Notes under the pieces: generated by a model
What the model saw: the letters and a program-made list of their open reading frames with translations, nothing else
Databases searched by the model: none
What the model was told of the DNA's origin: nothing
Translations under genes and position numbers: made by a program
From: Burkholderiales bacterium
Lineage (GTDB): Bacteria > Pseudomonadota > Gammaproteobacteria > Burkholderiales > Nitrosomonadaceae
Length of the DNA stretch: 64,000 nt
Assembly: GCA_024235795.1 (NCBI GenBank)
Contig: JACKLR010000003.1
Span: forward strand, 930,001 to 994,000
Direction: 5' to 3'
In this document: in pieces, positions 33,869 through 43,180 of the stretch
Layout of the letters: each line of letters opens with the position of its first letter
Position numbering within the stretch: the first letter of the stretch is position 1

Positions 33869-34596
33869 GATAAAACCGCAGTCACGTTTTCAAGATTAGT
33901 AAACAATTGCCTGCGTATAATGGTTAACCGTTGGCGAACCATTACCGGCAAAGCGCTGCTTTTCAGCGCTTCATCAAACGTGAATTTCGATTGCAGGATT
34001 TCACTCAAGTCCTTGCCGAAAGTTTCCGGTTTGTAGTGCGGAATTCTAATGATGGCCGATACGCGTGCTTTGTTGTCGACATACGCTTTCATTTCTTCAA
34101 ACTGCTTGCCGTTCATGGTGATCTCGCCCCAGTAGGGATTGAGCCAGACTACGAACAATGCTTCTTTTGGAAACTGTTTCACGAGATGCACAAAACCATT
34201 GAGCGTATCGAGCAATGCCTGGCTTCCGGTGATCACCGTATGAACAACCAGTTCATGCCCCATATCCAGCAGCAATGTCGGAATCTGGTTGCTGATCAGG
34301 TAATGCGACATCGGCACAAAAGTGCTTGCGCCGTTATCGATAATGACATCGGTTTCAGTATTGGCGATGAGTTCGATCAAGTCGTCAAATTTTCTTGGAT
34401 CGATTTCATCGTTGTTCATGACATTAATCTGCTTAACATTGAGTTTCTTGAAACCGTAAAACGTGGCATTGACAGGATCGGTATCGATGCACAAAGGATT
34501 TTTACCTTTGGCGATTCTATGCTGCGCCAGTGTTGATGAGATAAACGATTTACCAACGCCGCCTTTTCCTTGCAGTATCATATGTATCTTGGCCAT
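33865..34596 (-). CDS. traL: TraL-like ParA-family ATPase (IncP type)
   Basis: 243 residues; RP4 TraL has 241 and the two are similar along the whole length (MAKIHM.LQGKGGVGKS, LCIDTDPVNATF, IDNGASTFVPMSHYLISNQ, LFVVWLNPYWG). The deviant Walker A is at residues 10-16. It starts at the traK stop (TGATG). A cytoplasmic partner of TraK and TraM in conjugation. Confidence 0.93.
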   Translation of the reverse strand: MAKIHMILQGKGGVGKSFISSTLAQHRIAKGKNPLCIDTDPVNATFYGFKKLNVKQINVMNNDEIDPRKFDDLIELIANTETDVIIDNGASTFVPMSHYLISNQIPTLLLDMGHELVVHTVITGSQALLDTLNGFVHLVKQFPKEALFVVWLNPYWGEITMNGKQFEEMKAYVDNKARVSAIIRIPHYKPETFGKDLSEILQSKFTFDEALKSSALPVMVRQRLTIIRRQLFTNLENVTAVLS

Positions 34597-34919
34597 CAGA
34601 TAAGCTCCTCTTTTTCAGTTGCAGAATTAAAACGAAAACCATCCTGATCAGCGACTGCTGATTTTCCTGGTGTAGTGAGAATCTTTTGATTTCTGTTGTC
34701 AGTGATATGGCGATTAACCAACGTTCTGAACCACTGGTACGAACATTTAACCTTTCCCTCGTCATATAACGTGTCCCATACCTGGTGCACCGTCCAACCA
34801 TCCTGTAATGCCTGTTCGATATCCGGCTTCAATGCGATAAACACCGGCAAAAACTGTTTGCCGGTGTTTTTGTGCTTGTCTGTAAAAAGCGCGATACGTT
34901 CCGATAAGGTTTTGGTCAT
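34596..34919 (-). CDS. traK: TraK-like oriT-binding protein (IncP type)
   Basis: 107 residues from ATG at 34919; a GTG lies one codon upstream. The pattern FIALKPDIEQALQDGWTVHQVWDTLYDEGKVKCSYQWFRTLVNRHI and the C-terminal GFRFN...EKEELI match RP4 TraK. In RP4 this protein binds and bends the intrinsically curved part of oriT; here a T-rich tract lies directly upstream of the gene. First gene of the traKLM unit, divergent from traJ. Confidence 0.9.
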   Translation of the reverse strand: MTKTLSERIALFTDKHKNTGKQFLPVFIALKPDIEQALQDGWTVHQVWDTLYDEGKVKCSYQWFRTLVNRHITDNRNQKILTTPGKSAVADQDGFRFNSATEKEELI

Positions 34920-34954
34920 CACAATGTTCTCCGTATCAAATTATTCTTTGGCGA

Positions 34955-35115
34955 AATGATTTTTTTGTTTTTTTTAAAAATTTTTCTACCCATCTCCAAG
35001 GTTCTTTTACTTGCGCTAGCGTTGCTTTCAGTTTCATTTTGTTTCAATCCGTTTCTTTTGCTTTTGTTTGCTTTCTTTTTGTTTCAAAAGCACTTTCTTT
35101 TACTTGAAAGAAGTT
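34955..35115. promoter_or_regulatory. T-rich, repeat-containing tract of oriT (probable TraK-binding region)
   Basis: The tract consists of T-runs spaced by short motifs such as GTTTCTTTTGC, TTTGTTTGC and CTTTCTTTTTG, which recur near 35040-35110. Phased T/A runs cause DNA curvature. Its place between traK and the nick site corresponds to the bent TraK-binding region of RP4 oriT. Confidence 0.55.
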
Positions 35116-35204
35116 TTTTGCAAGTATTTTTATAGTGGTTGAAATTATAATATAACGAAAATAAACTGTTTGCAAACTTATAATATAGTGGTAATATATT
35201 TTAA

Positions 35205-35250
35205 AAAACTAACACAACAGGGCAAGATATGTGGAGATGGCCATCTCCAC
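35205..35250 (-). other. oriT: oriT core: nick site plus TraJ-type palindrome
   Basis: On the minus strand TATCTTG/CCC (35229 to 35220) matches the IncP-family nick consensus (RP4: TATCCTG/CCC). It is followed at 35231-35250 by a perfect 20-bp palindrome with arms GTGGAGATGG and CCATCTCCAC, the place where RP4 has its TraJ-binding inverted repeat. The core lies 61 bases upstream of traJ. The predicted nick is between minus-strand bases paired to 35223 and 35222. Confidence 0.82.
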
Positions 35251-35310
35251 GCAAACTTTATTCGCAAATATTTTGCTCAACGTTGATCTTGCTCTACGAG
35301 GTAAGCGGAA

Positions 35311-35724
35311 ATGACAGTTTTGGAGCGCCAAAGAAGTGATGAAAAACGGAAGATTGTTAATCGAAACAAAGGAACAAAGCATGCAAAGCACACCAAACGT
35401 GACAAGCGCCTCAGAGTTCCTGTATTGCCGGAGGAAGAAATGATGATTAAAGCAAAAGCCAGTGAAGCCGGATTAACGATTGCAGAGTATCTGCGCAATC
35501 TGGGTCTGGGTTATAGCGTGCCGAGCATCATCGATAACCGGCAAGTGGATGCGTTGCTTAAAATCAATGCCGACCTGGGGCGACTTGGTGGGTTGATTAA
35601 ATTATGGCTTACCAATGATAAGCGCACAAAATACATCGGCAAATCACAATTACATATGACGCTGGACACAATCCGGGAAACACAAAGTGTGATGCTCAAT
35701 GAAATCATAAAGCTCAGGAAATGA
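35311..35724 (+). CDS. traJ: TraJ-like relaxosome accessory protein
   Basis: 137 residues, preceded by GAGGTAAG. A basic N-terminus leads into RLRVPVLPEEEMMIKAKASEAGLTIAEYLRNLGLGY, a ribbon-helix-helix domain shared by IncP TraJ and MobC proteins, and INADLGRLGGLIKLWL near the C-terminus is also typical. It binds the palindrome next to the nick site and brings in the relaxase. Confidence 0.9.
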   Translation: MTVLERQRSDEKRKIVNRNKGTKHAKHTKRDKRLRVPVLPEEEMMIKAKASEAGLTIAEYLRNLGLGYSVPSIIDNRQVDALLKINADLGRLGGLIKLWLTNDKRTKYIGKSQLHMTLDTIRETQSVMLNEIIKLRK

Positions 35725-35764
35725 CATTCGGAATAATCAAACTTACTTAAGCCGCTTAAACACC

Positions 35765-37405
35765 ATGATCGCTAAAATCATACCCATCAAATCGATACGC
35801 AAAAGCAATTTTTCTGCTTTGGTGAAGTACCTGACCGATCCGCAAGGCAAAAGCGAACGCATCGGTAAGCTTGCGGTTACCAACTGTTACACCGAGGAAC
35901 TGATACCGGCGCTGTTGGAAATCCAGAATACCCAGGAAATGAACAAGCGCGCCAAATCCGATAAAACCTGTCATCTGGTGTTGAGTTTCCCTGAAGGCGA
36001 GCGGTTATCCAATGCCCAACTGAATGAGATAGAACAACGGTTCTGTAAAGCACTGGGGCTCAGTGATCATCAGCGCATCAGTGTCGTGCATGACGACACT
36101 GATAACCTTCATATCCATATCGCGATCAACAAGATTCATCCGCGCAAACTAACGATCCATAATCCGTACTACGATTACAAAAAAGTTGCGACACTGTGTG
36201 AGCAGATCGAACAGGAATACGGACTGACTCAGGTCAATCACGAAACCCGGATTGATAAAACAGAGCGAATCATCCAGGACATCGAATCCAAAGCCGGTGT
36301 CGAGAGTTTATTGGGCTGGATTCGGCGTGAATGCCTTGATGACATCAAGCGCGCTGACAACTGGCAGGATTTGCATCAGATTCTGCAAAACCATGGCTTG
36401 GAAATTAAAGAACGTGGCAACGGACTGGTGTTTGCCTCCAGTAGCGGTGTGGCCGTTAAAGCCAGTTCCGTTGACCGGTCTTTATCAAAACCGAATCTGA
36501 TCAAACGGCTGGGTGCTTTTGAACCGGCAGCAGATTCATTTCAAACAGAACACCCACAGGACAAAGCTCAAATCGCTAAAACACCAAAATCAAAAGCCAA
36601 ACACTATCAACCGAGGCCGCTGCAAAACAATGTCGATACCTCCAGATTGTACGAGCGGTATCAGCAGCAACAAGCCAATGCAGCTTCTTGGCGAAAAGAA
36701 CAATGGCTCAAATTACGGGAGCAGCGCGACCTGTTGATTGAGCGCGCAAAACAGGAAGCAAGATCCAAGCGCAACATTATCAAACATGTACAGGCCGGGC
36801 CGCTTGGCAAGAAAGCCTTGTATGCAACCGTAAGCCTCCAATTCAAAACAATACTGGATGAAGTTAAGCGCGAGTACCGCAAAGCTTATGCGCAATTAAA
36901 AGCCAATACTCGGAGAATGGCATGGCTTGACTGGCTGGCAACTGAAGCTCAAAAAGGTAACGCAGAAGCTTTGGCAGCATTACGTGCCAGAAGCAAAAGA
37001 GACAGCAGAAGTGGAACAGTTAAGGGTGATCATATTGCGGGTATTGAATATGATAACAATCAGTCCAGAATCTATAATGTCGAGTCTGTGACCAAAGACG
37101 GCACGGTGTTTTATAAAGCTGGCACTACTTCTGTTCGTGATGACGGCAATCGACTGTTTGTTTCTCCGAATACTTTAAACGAATCGCTTGGAGATGTGTT
37201 GCAGGTCGCCATCAGCAAATACGGCAATCATCTGTCGGTTAACGGTTCGGATGATTTTAGAAAGTCTGTCGTGCAGGCTGCTGTACAGAGTCGCATCCGC
37301 GTCACCTTCGATGATCCCGAACTCGAACGGCACCGCAGTCAATTATCGAGACAAGTTGTATTTCAGAAACGATCCAAAACTTCAACATACCGAAGGAGTC
37401 TGTGA
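35765..37405 (+). CDS. traI: TraI-like relaxase (IncP, MOBP family)
   Basis: 546 residues. The first 260 match RP4 TraI closely: MIAKIIPIKSIRKSNF with the catalytic Tyr22, SDHQRISVVHDDTDNLHIHIAINKIHP with the HIHIAIN metal motif, and GVESLLGWIRRECL. It nicks oriT and attaches covalently to the 5' end. The C-terminal region is shorter than in RP4 (about 730 residues), but the frame ends cleanly and overlaps traG by 4 bases, so it appears natural. Confidence 0.95.
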   Translation: MIAKIIPIKSIRKSNFSALVKYLTDPQGKSERIGKLAVTNCYTEELIPALLEIQNTQEMNKRAKSDKTCHLVLSFPEGERLSNAQLNEIEQRFCKALGLSDHQRISVVHDDTDNLHIHIAINKIHPRKLTIHNPYYDYKKVATLCEQIEQEYGLTQVNHETRIDKTERIIQDIESKAGVESLLGWIRRECLDDIKRADNWQDLHQILQNHGLEIKERGNGLVFASSSGVAVKASSVDRSLSKPNLIKRLGAFEPAADSFQTEHPQDKAQIAKTPKSKAKHYQPRPLQNNVDTSRLYERYQQQQANAASWRKEQWLKLREQRDLLIERAKQEARSKRNIIKHVQAGPLGKKALYATVSLQFKTILDEVKREYRKAYAQLKANTRRMAWLDWLATEAQKGNAEALAALRARSKRDSRSGTVKGDHIAGIEYDNNQSRIYNVESVTKDGTVFYKAGTTSVRDDGNRLFVSPNTLNESLGDVLQVAISKYGNHLSVNGSDDFRKSVVQAAVQSRIRVTFDDPELERHRSQLSRQVVFQKRSKTSTYRRSL

Positions 37406-39300
37406 TGAACAAATTCAATCCCGGTTTCCAGGAAAACAGAAACGCAAAGAAAGATACGTTGATCATCCGCTTACTCGCAATCGTATTTCTGATTGGCGGC
37501 TTTCAGGTTGCAACACAGTATTTTGCGCACCAGTTCAATTATCAGGATCAGCTCGGGGCGCATTTTAATCAACTCTATGCACCCTGGTCGATTCTGGTCT
37601 GGAGTACACAGTGGTACGATAAACATCCGGGTATCTTCGATCTGGCTGCCGGTTACGGTATTTTGTTTTCCAGTATCGGCTTGATTCTGGTGCTGATCGT
37701 CAAGATGATGCTCGTCAATTCCAGTCGTGCGAATCGTAATCTGTATGGTTCAGCGCGATGGGCGGATAAAAAGGATATCGAAGCAGCCGGGTTGTTGTCT
37801 TTCAAAAAGAACAAAGGCGGTGAAGCGGTTTATGTCGGCGCCTGGCGTGACAAGTCCGACAAAATACATTATCTCAAACACAGCGGCCCTGAACATGTGT
37901 TGTGTTTTGCACCGACGCGTTCGGGCAAAGGTGTAAGTCTCGTCATTCCAACTTTGTTGTCGTGGACGCAAAGCACTGTCATTACAGACCTCAAAGGCGA
38001 ACTTTGGGCGCTTACTGCCGGGTGGCGCAAGCACTATGCGAATAACAGCGTATTGCGCTTCGACCCAGTATCTGTTTCTAGCTGTCATTGGAATCCGCTT
38101 GATGAAATTATCATCGGCAGCGGCACGGAAGTGGCTGATGTACAAAATCTCGTGAACCTGATCGTCGATCCTGACGGCAAGGGATTGGAGACCCATTGGC
38201 AAAAGACTGCGCATGCCCTGTTAGTCGGATTGATTCTGCATGTGCTGTATCAATCGGAACGTGACGACACACCGGCAACACTACCGGCTGTCGATGCATT
38301 GCTGTCCGATCCTGATCGCGATATCCGCGAACTCTGGATGGAAATGATCATGCCGGAAAATGGTAATACACATCCGGTTGTCGCTGCCAGTGCCAAGGAC
38401 ATGCTGGATCGGCCCGAGGAAGAAGCAGGCAGTGTGTTATCGACTGCGAAATCGTATCTGGCTTTGTATCGCGATCCAATTGTGGCAAACAATATCAGTG
38501 ATTCGGATTTCTGTATCCGCGATTTAATGCACCAGAATAATCCTGTCAGTCTTTATATTGTTTCACACCCGAACGACAAATCACGCCTGCGCCCGCTAAT
38601 CCGCATCCTGATCAATATGATTGTTAGGAAACTGGCCAGTCAGATGGCGTTTCAACATGGCGAGCCGGTGACACATTACAAGCACCGGTTATTATTGATG
38701 CTCGATGAATTTCCAAGTCTGGGTAAATTGGAAATATTCCAGGAGTCTCTCGCGTTTATCGCAGGTTACGGTATCAAAGCGTATCTGATTTGTCAGGATA
38801 TCAATCAGCTTAAAAGCCGTGAATCTGGATACGGTCATGATGAAGCGATTACATCCAACTGTCATATCCAGACCGCATTTGCACCCAACCGTATTGAAAC
38901 TGCGGAACACTTATCCAAACTCACCGGCCAAACCACGGTGATCAAGGAGCAAATCACCACAAGTGGCCGCCGTTCCTCGATGATGCATGGTCATGTCACA
39001 CGTACGCTACAGGAAACACAGCGCGCATTGCTTACACCGGATGAATGCATGCGCCTGCCGGGTGCGACCAAAGATGCAAGCGGCAGAATTACCAAACCGG
39101 GTGACATGATTATCTATGTTGCCGGATACCCTGCCATTTATGGCGTACAGCCTCTGTACTTCCAGGATGAAACATTTGCTGCGCGCGCTAAAGTTGATCC
39201 GCCTTTATCAAGCGACCGACTGACCGGTTCTTATGATGGTGTTGATTCTGGCACTGCTGGTACTGGTACCGGCACTAGTACTAACAGTTCAAGATTGTGA
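37402..39300 (+). CDS. traG: TraG/VirD4-type coupling protein
   Basis: 632 residues, almost the RP4 length of 635. Two N-terminal membrane segments (about 18-38, 70-95), Walker A PTRSGKGVSLVIPTLL near residue 170 and Walker B LLLMLDEFPSLGKL. This inner-membrane ATPase links the relaxosome to the mating channel. It overlaps both neighbours, in line with one tra transcript. Confidence 0.95.
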   Translation: MMNKFNPGFQENRNAKKDTLIIRLLAIVFLIGGFQVATQYFAHQFNYQDQLGAHFNQLYAPWSILVWSTQWYDKHPGIFDLAAGYGILFSSIGLILVLIVKMMLVNSSRANRNLYGSARWADKKDIEAAGLLSFKKNKGGEAVYVGAWRDKSDKIHYLKHSGPEHVLCFAPTRSGKGVSLVIPTLLSWTQSTVITDLKGELWALTAGWRKHYANNSVLRFDPVSVSSCHWNPLDEIIIGSGTEVADVQNLVNLIVDPDGKGLETHWQKTAHALLVGLILHVLYQSERDDTPATLPAVDALLSDPDRDIRELWMEMIMPENGNTHPVVAASAKDMLDRPEEEAGSVLSTAKSYLALYRDPIVANNISDSDFCIRDLMHQNNPVSLYIVSHPNDKSRLRPLIRILINMIVRKLASQMAFQHGEPVTHYKHRLLLMLDEFPSLGKLEIFQESLAFIAGYGIKAYLICQDINQLKSRESGYGHDEAITSNCHIQTAFAPNRIETAEHLSKLTGQTTVIKEQITTSGRRSSMMHGHVTRTLQETQRALLTPDECMRLPGATKDASGRITKPGDMIIYVAGYPAIYGVQPLYFQDETFAARAKVDPPLSSDRLTGSYDGVDSGTAGTGTGTSTNSSRL

Positions 39301-39302
39301 TC

Positions 39303-39860
39303 ATGAAAACGCCGCTCAGAATTATTACTGTTCTTGTTCTGGCGCTCAGTATCGGTCTGTTTGTGCTGAGTATCTTATTTCGTATTGGCGGATTTTATAT
39401 CAACACCACATCGAGCCTGCCGGTGGGTTTGTACCGAATTGTAGATGAACCGGTTTCAAAAGGCGCACACGTTGCATTCTGTCCGCCGCAAAGCGATGTG
39501 TTTGATTGTGCTGCAACCAGAGGCTATATCAATCAAGGTGATTGTCCTGGCGGTTACGGAAAACTGCTCAAACGCGTGCATGCTGTTGCCGGTGATACGG
39601 TTTTGATTGATGAAACCGGAATTACGGTTAATGGTTTATGGTTACCAAACAGCGCACCGTTATCCACCGATGCCTATGGCGCCGTATTGCCGCAATACCG
39701 GCTTAATGCAGTACTCGGTGAATCCGAATACCTGCTGTTATCCGATCTGAACCCTCATTCATTTGATGCACGCTACTTTGGCGTCATCGACCGTGCACAG
39801 ATTGTGCATGTAGTGCACCCCATTATTACCTTCAATCTTCAAGAGGAGTTATTACCATGA
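39303..39860 (+). CDS. traF: TraF-like conjugation signal peptidase
   Basis: 185 residues from ATG at 39303; a GTG at 39297 overlaps the traG stop and is an alternative. An N-terminal membrane segment (8-30) precedes SSLPVGLYRI with the catalytic Ser, and LLKRVHAVAGDTV with the catalytic Lys of S26 peptidases. In RP4 TraF matures and cyclises the TrbC pilin. Confidence 0.92.
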   Translation: MKTPLRIITVLVLALSIGLFVLSILFRIGGFYINTTSSLPVGLYRIVDEPVSKGAHVAFCPPQSDVFDCAATRGYINQGDCPGGYGKLLKRVHAVAGDTVLIDETGITVNGLWLPNSAPLSTDAYGAVLPQYRLNAVLGESEYLLLSDLNPHSFDARYFGVIDRAQIVHVVHPIITFNLQEELLP

Positions 39861-40153
39861 ATAATCCTGCAGATGATGATACAAAATCTGACACGCTGGA
39901 AATTCCAGTTGTTGCGGCTACTGCGGCTAATTCAGATATTGCTGATACCGCCGAAACCAGCCTAAATGACCGGGAGGTGCGACGTCAGGTAATGGCGCAA
40001 AAACTGGTTGATGCTCAGACACCGGGGTTTCAGGCTGAGTTCGATCCCGATGAAGCGGAACTGCTTGGCGCATTCAAAGAAGACGCATTGAGTGAAACCG
40101 ATGCACTGGATAGCAGTATCGATCAACCAGAATCAAACGATGGAGGGCAATGA
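39857..40153 (+). CDS. Small acidic TraD-like protein
   Basis: 98 residues, overlapping traF by 4 bases. It is acidic and low in complexity at both ends, with a recognisable middle TPGFQAEFDPDEAELLGAFKEDALSE. By position it corresponds to the small traD region of IncP Tra1, and the segment GAFKEDALSE recalls proteins annotated TraD, but I cannot confirm homology. No membrane segment. Function unknown. Confidence 0.65.
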   Translation: MNNPADDDTKSDTLEIPVVAATAANSDIADTAETSLNDREVRRQVMAQKLVDAQTPGFQAEFDPDEAELLGAFKEDALSETDALDSSIDQPESNDGGQ

Positions 40154-40154
40154 C

Positions 40155-43100
40155 ATGGACAATTCCAGAAAAGCCTACCATGAACAGGTTGCCGAGAGTC
40201 TGATCGCGCAATTGAAACAAGGCACGGCCCCATGGCAAAAACCATGGCAGCCGGGCGATCCACTATTATCGTTTCCGCATAATCCAACCACAAAGAAACG
40301 CTACCGGGGCATTAATGCCTTGTATCTGATGAGCCAGGATTATGCCGATCCACGCTGGTTAACGTACAAGCAAGCTGCCAATTTAGGTGCGCAGGTACGC
40401 AAAGGTGAGAAAAGCACCTGGATTCAATACTGGAAGTTTACCGATGAGCGTATCAAAAAAGACAATAACGGCAAACCGATACTTAACAGTGAAGGCAAGC
40501 CCGTCAAGGAAACCGTCAAGCTTGAACGTCCTCGTGTATTTTATGCCTCGGTATTCAATGCCGAGCAAATTGACAACCTGCCGGAACTGATCATCGAACC
40601 ACCAGCCTGGAACCCGATTGAGCTTGCAGAGCAGATATTACAAGCTTCCCTTGCCGCAATTGAACACGGCGAATTTGACAGGGCCTTTTACCGGCCAGTA
40701 ACCGACCGGATTCATCTGCCGCACAAACACCAGTTTGAAACACCTGATCGTTATTACGCTACAGCACTGCATGAACTCGGCCACTGGACGGGACATGAGT
40801 CACGTTTAAATCGTGATCTGGCGCATCCCTTTGGCAGTGAAGGCTATGCACGCGAAGAACTGCGAGCCGAGATTGCGAGTATGTTACTCGGCCACGAACT
40901 TGGGTTAGGTCACGATCCCGGTCAGCATGCAGCGTATGTCGCATCATGGATTAAAGCTTTGGAAGAAAATCCCACCGAAATATTCCGTGCTGCAGCCGAT
41001 GCAGAAAAAATTCAGGACTATGTACTGGCATTTGCAAGACAGCAGGAATTGGTTGAACAGGAGGCTATTAAAATGGATGAGATCAGACAAAACATTGCAA
41101 CGTATACCGCCAATCTCACACCCGATCTGGCAACAGTGGCACAGCACAACAACCGGCAACTGCAAAAGCTCATCGAGCACCTGCCAGCACAACAACAAAA
41201 TGCCCTGTATCTGGTTGCCGATGCACTCAAATTCTGCAGAAACTTAAGCATTGACAATCTTGAGTTTGAGGAAACGTCACAAGACAAATTGGGATTCACC
41301 ATTCCCGCCGACTGGAACGGGCGTGTGCAGATTCAAGGCAATGTTTTGCAAACGAATGAGAACGATAATGGTGCTGGTGCTAATCATGTGATACCTGCAA
41401 AAGAATTGGGTATCGATCCCGAATTCTGGGGTGTTTATGCACAGCGTAATGACCAGACTTGGGCCTGGATGGCGGATTTCGATGTGGAACAACAGGCTAT
41501 CGATACAGCGGAGAAGCTCGCACTGATCGATGCCATGGCCGAGCGCAACGAATATGAAAAGGCTGTAAAACTCGCTCGCATTGATGAATTGCGTGTTCGT
41601 AACAGCCCGCACAGCACAGAGGAAGAAATTGACGCTGTCAAAGAACAGCGCAAACACGTTGAAGCACTGGCCATGCAAAACAATGCAGACTTTGACAAAA
41701 GGAGGCAGGCAATGGAAACCGATCAAACCAATACCGTTCAACAAAATACGGACGAGTCGATTAAAAAAAATCAAAACCAACATACTTCTAAAGAAAGTGA
41801 AAATCCATCACGCCAATACCTGGCCGTACCGTATAGCGAAAAAGACCAAGCCAAAGTAGCCGGTGCGCGTTGGGATAAGGTAGCCAAAGCGTGGTATGTG
41901 GGAGACAAAGCCGATATCCGTGCATTGCAGCGCTGGCTGCCAGAAAATGTCCCAGTGCAGCAAAACCCTGCCATTGATGCACAAACTGAATTTGCCACTG
42001 TGCTTCGTGATAACGGCTGTATTGTGGATGACAATCATCCGGTTATGGATGGACTGTCACACCGCATCAAGATTGAAGGCGACCGACCCGGTGAAAAATC
42101 CGGGTTTTATGTGGTGCATATGGATGGCCATCCAGCTGGATATTTTAATAATCACCGCACCAAGGCTGAGATACGTTGGAAAGCGAAAGGTTATTCATTA
42201 ACCGAAGCACAAAAGGCGGCCTTTGCCGCGCAGGTGGCGATCAAACAGCAGGAACGTAAAGCCGAACAGCATGCACAACATGCAAAAGTTGCACAGGCGA
42301 TCAAAGAATTATTGGCCATTGCTCCGTCTGCCAATGCCGATCATCCTTATCTGCAGGATAAAAACGCAAGGCCGAACGGATTAAAAGTCGTACCGCAGAT
42401 TACGGATGGTCTGCCGCAAGATTCCATGATCAGAATCTGTCAGAAACGTCAGGAAGTCAAAACGGTACGTGATGAACATCCCGACAGTCTCGTTTTTGTC
42501 GCCGGTGATCTGCTGCTGCCGATTTATGATGTAAATGGAAATATCTGGAGCGCGCAGACGATACAACCGAACGGCACTAAGCTCTTTGTTGCAGGTAGTC
42601 AAAAAGAAGGTCACTTCCACGTGGTGGGTTGTAATAGCGAAGGATCGGCAGTATTAAAAGCGCTGAATAACGCCAAAGCCATCATCATAGCTGAAGGTTA
42701 CTCTACTGCCGATACCGTATCACAGGCCATGAATTGTCCGGTTGTGGCAGCATTCGATTCAGGCAATCTCATATCGGTTGCAAAACTGTTGCGCGACAAG
42801 TATCCCAACAAACCCATTGTTATTGCCGGTGATGACGATCAGCACCTGGTGGCACTCAACGGTAAAAACATCGGGCGGGAAAAAGCGCTGGAAGCTGCAC
42901 AATCAGTCAACGGCGTTGCCGTGTTTCCGGTCTTCGCACTCAATGAGCAATCATCGCAGAAACTCAGTGATTTTAACGATCTGGCCAACAAGAGCACACT
43001 GGGAGTAGAAGCCGTCAAACGACAGGTAGATGCTGGAATTGAGAAAGCGATTCCGAAACATACGATTCAAAAACACCAGTCTCAGCTTCAGCATGTAAAA

Positions 43101-43160
43101 ACCCAAAACCAGCAACAAACCGAAACAAAAGCAAAAACCCAGAAACGGGCCTTGGTTTAA
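40155..43160 (+). CDS. ArdC-type antirestriction / zincin / DUF5710 / Toprim fusion (TraC-like)
   Basis: 1,001 residues from ATG at 40155, one base after the upstream stop; an in-frame ATG at 40092 lies inside that gene. The N-terminal ArdC ssDNA-binding domain (1-125: LKQGTAPWQKPWQPG...RYRGINALYL) is followed by a zincin-like metallopeptidase motif (ALHELGHWTGHESRL near 205). A DUF5710 domain (YLAVPYSEKDQAKVAGARWDKVAKAWY near 555-585) and a C-terminal Toprim domain (AIIIAEGYSTADT near 845, IVIAGDDDQH near 890) complete it. It takes the place of the TraC primase, probably protecting or priming the incoming strand. Confidence 0.88.
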   Translation: MDNSRKAYHEQVAESLIAQLKQGTAPWQKPWQPGDPLLSFPHNPTTKKRYRGINALYLMSQDYADPRWLTYKQAANLGAQVRKGEKSTWIQYWKFTDERIKKDNNGKPILNSEGKPVKETVKLERPRVFYASVFNAEQIDNLPELIIEPPAWNPIELAEQILQASLAAIEHGEFDRAFYRPVTDRIHLPHKHQFETPDRYYATALHELGHWTGHESRLNRDLAHPFGSEGYAREELRAEIASMLLGHELGLGHDPGQHAAYVASWIKALEENPTEIFRAAADAEKIQDYVLAFARQQELVEQEAIKMDEIRQNIATYTANLTPDLATVAQHNNRQLQKLIEHLPAQQQNALYLVADALKFCRNLSIDNLEFEETSQDKLGFTIPADWNGRVQIQGNVLQTNENDNGAGANHVIPAKELGIDPEFWGVYAQRNDQTWAWMADFDVEQQAIDTAEKLALIDAMAERNEYEKAVKLARIDELRVRNSPHSTEEEIDAVKEQRKHVEALAMQNNADFDKRRQAMETDQTNTVQQNTDESIKKNQNQHTSKESENPSRQYLAVPYSEKDQAKVAGARWDKVAKAWYVGDKADIRALQRWLPENVPVQQNPAIDAQTEFATVLRDNGCIVDDNHPVMDGLSHRIKIEGDRPGEKSGFYVVHMDGHPAGYFNNHRTKAEIRWKAKGYSLTEAQKAAFAAQVAIKQQERKAEQHAQHAKVAQAIKELLAIAPSANADHPYLQDKNARPNGLKVVPQITDGLPQDSMIRICQKRQEVKTVRDEHPDSLVFVAGDLLLPIYDVNGNIWSAQTIQPNGTKLFVAGSQKEGHFHVVGCNSEGSAVLKALNNAKAIIIAEGYSTADTVSQAMNCPVVAAFDSGNLISVAKLLRDKYPNKPIVIAGDDDQHLVALNGKNIGREKALEAAQSVNGVAVFPVFALNEQSSQKLSDFNDLANKSTLGVEAVKRQVDAGIEKAIPKHTIQKHQSQLQHVKTQNQQQTETKAKTQKRALV

Positions 43161-43180
43161 TACTGACAGGAGGATTAATC

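Noticed and set aside
34955..35115. T-rich repeats considered as a CRISPR or iteron array
   Set aside because: The units vary in length and spacing and lack a conserved repeat; position next to traK and the nick site fits a curved oriT segment better.
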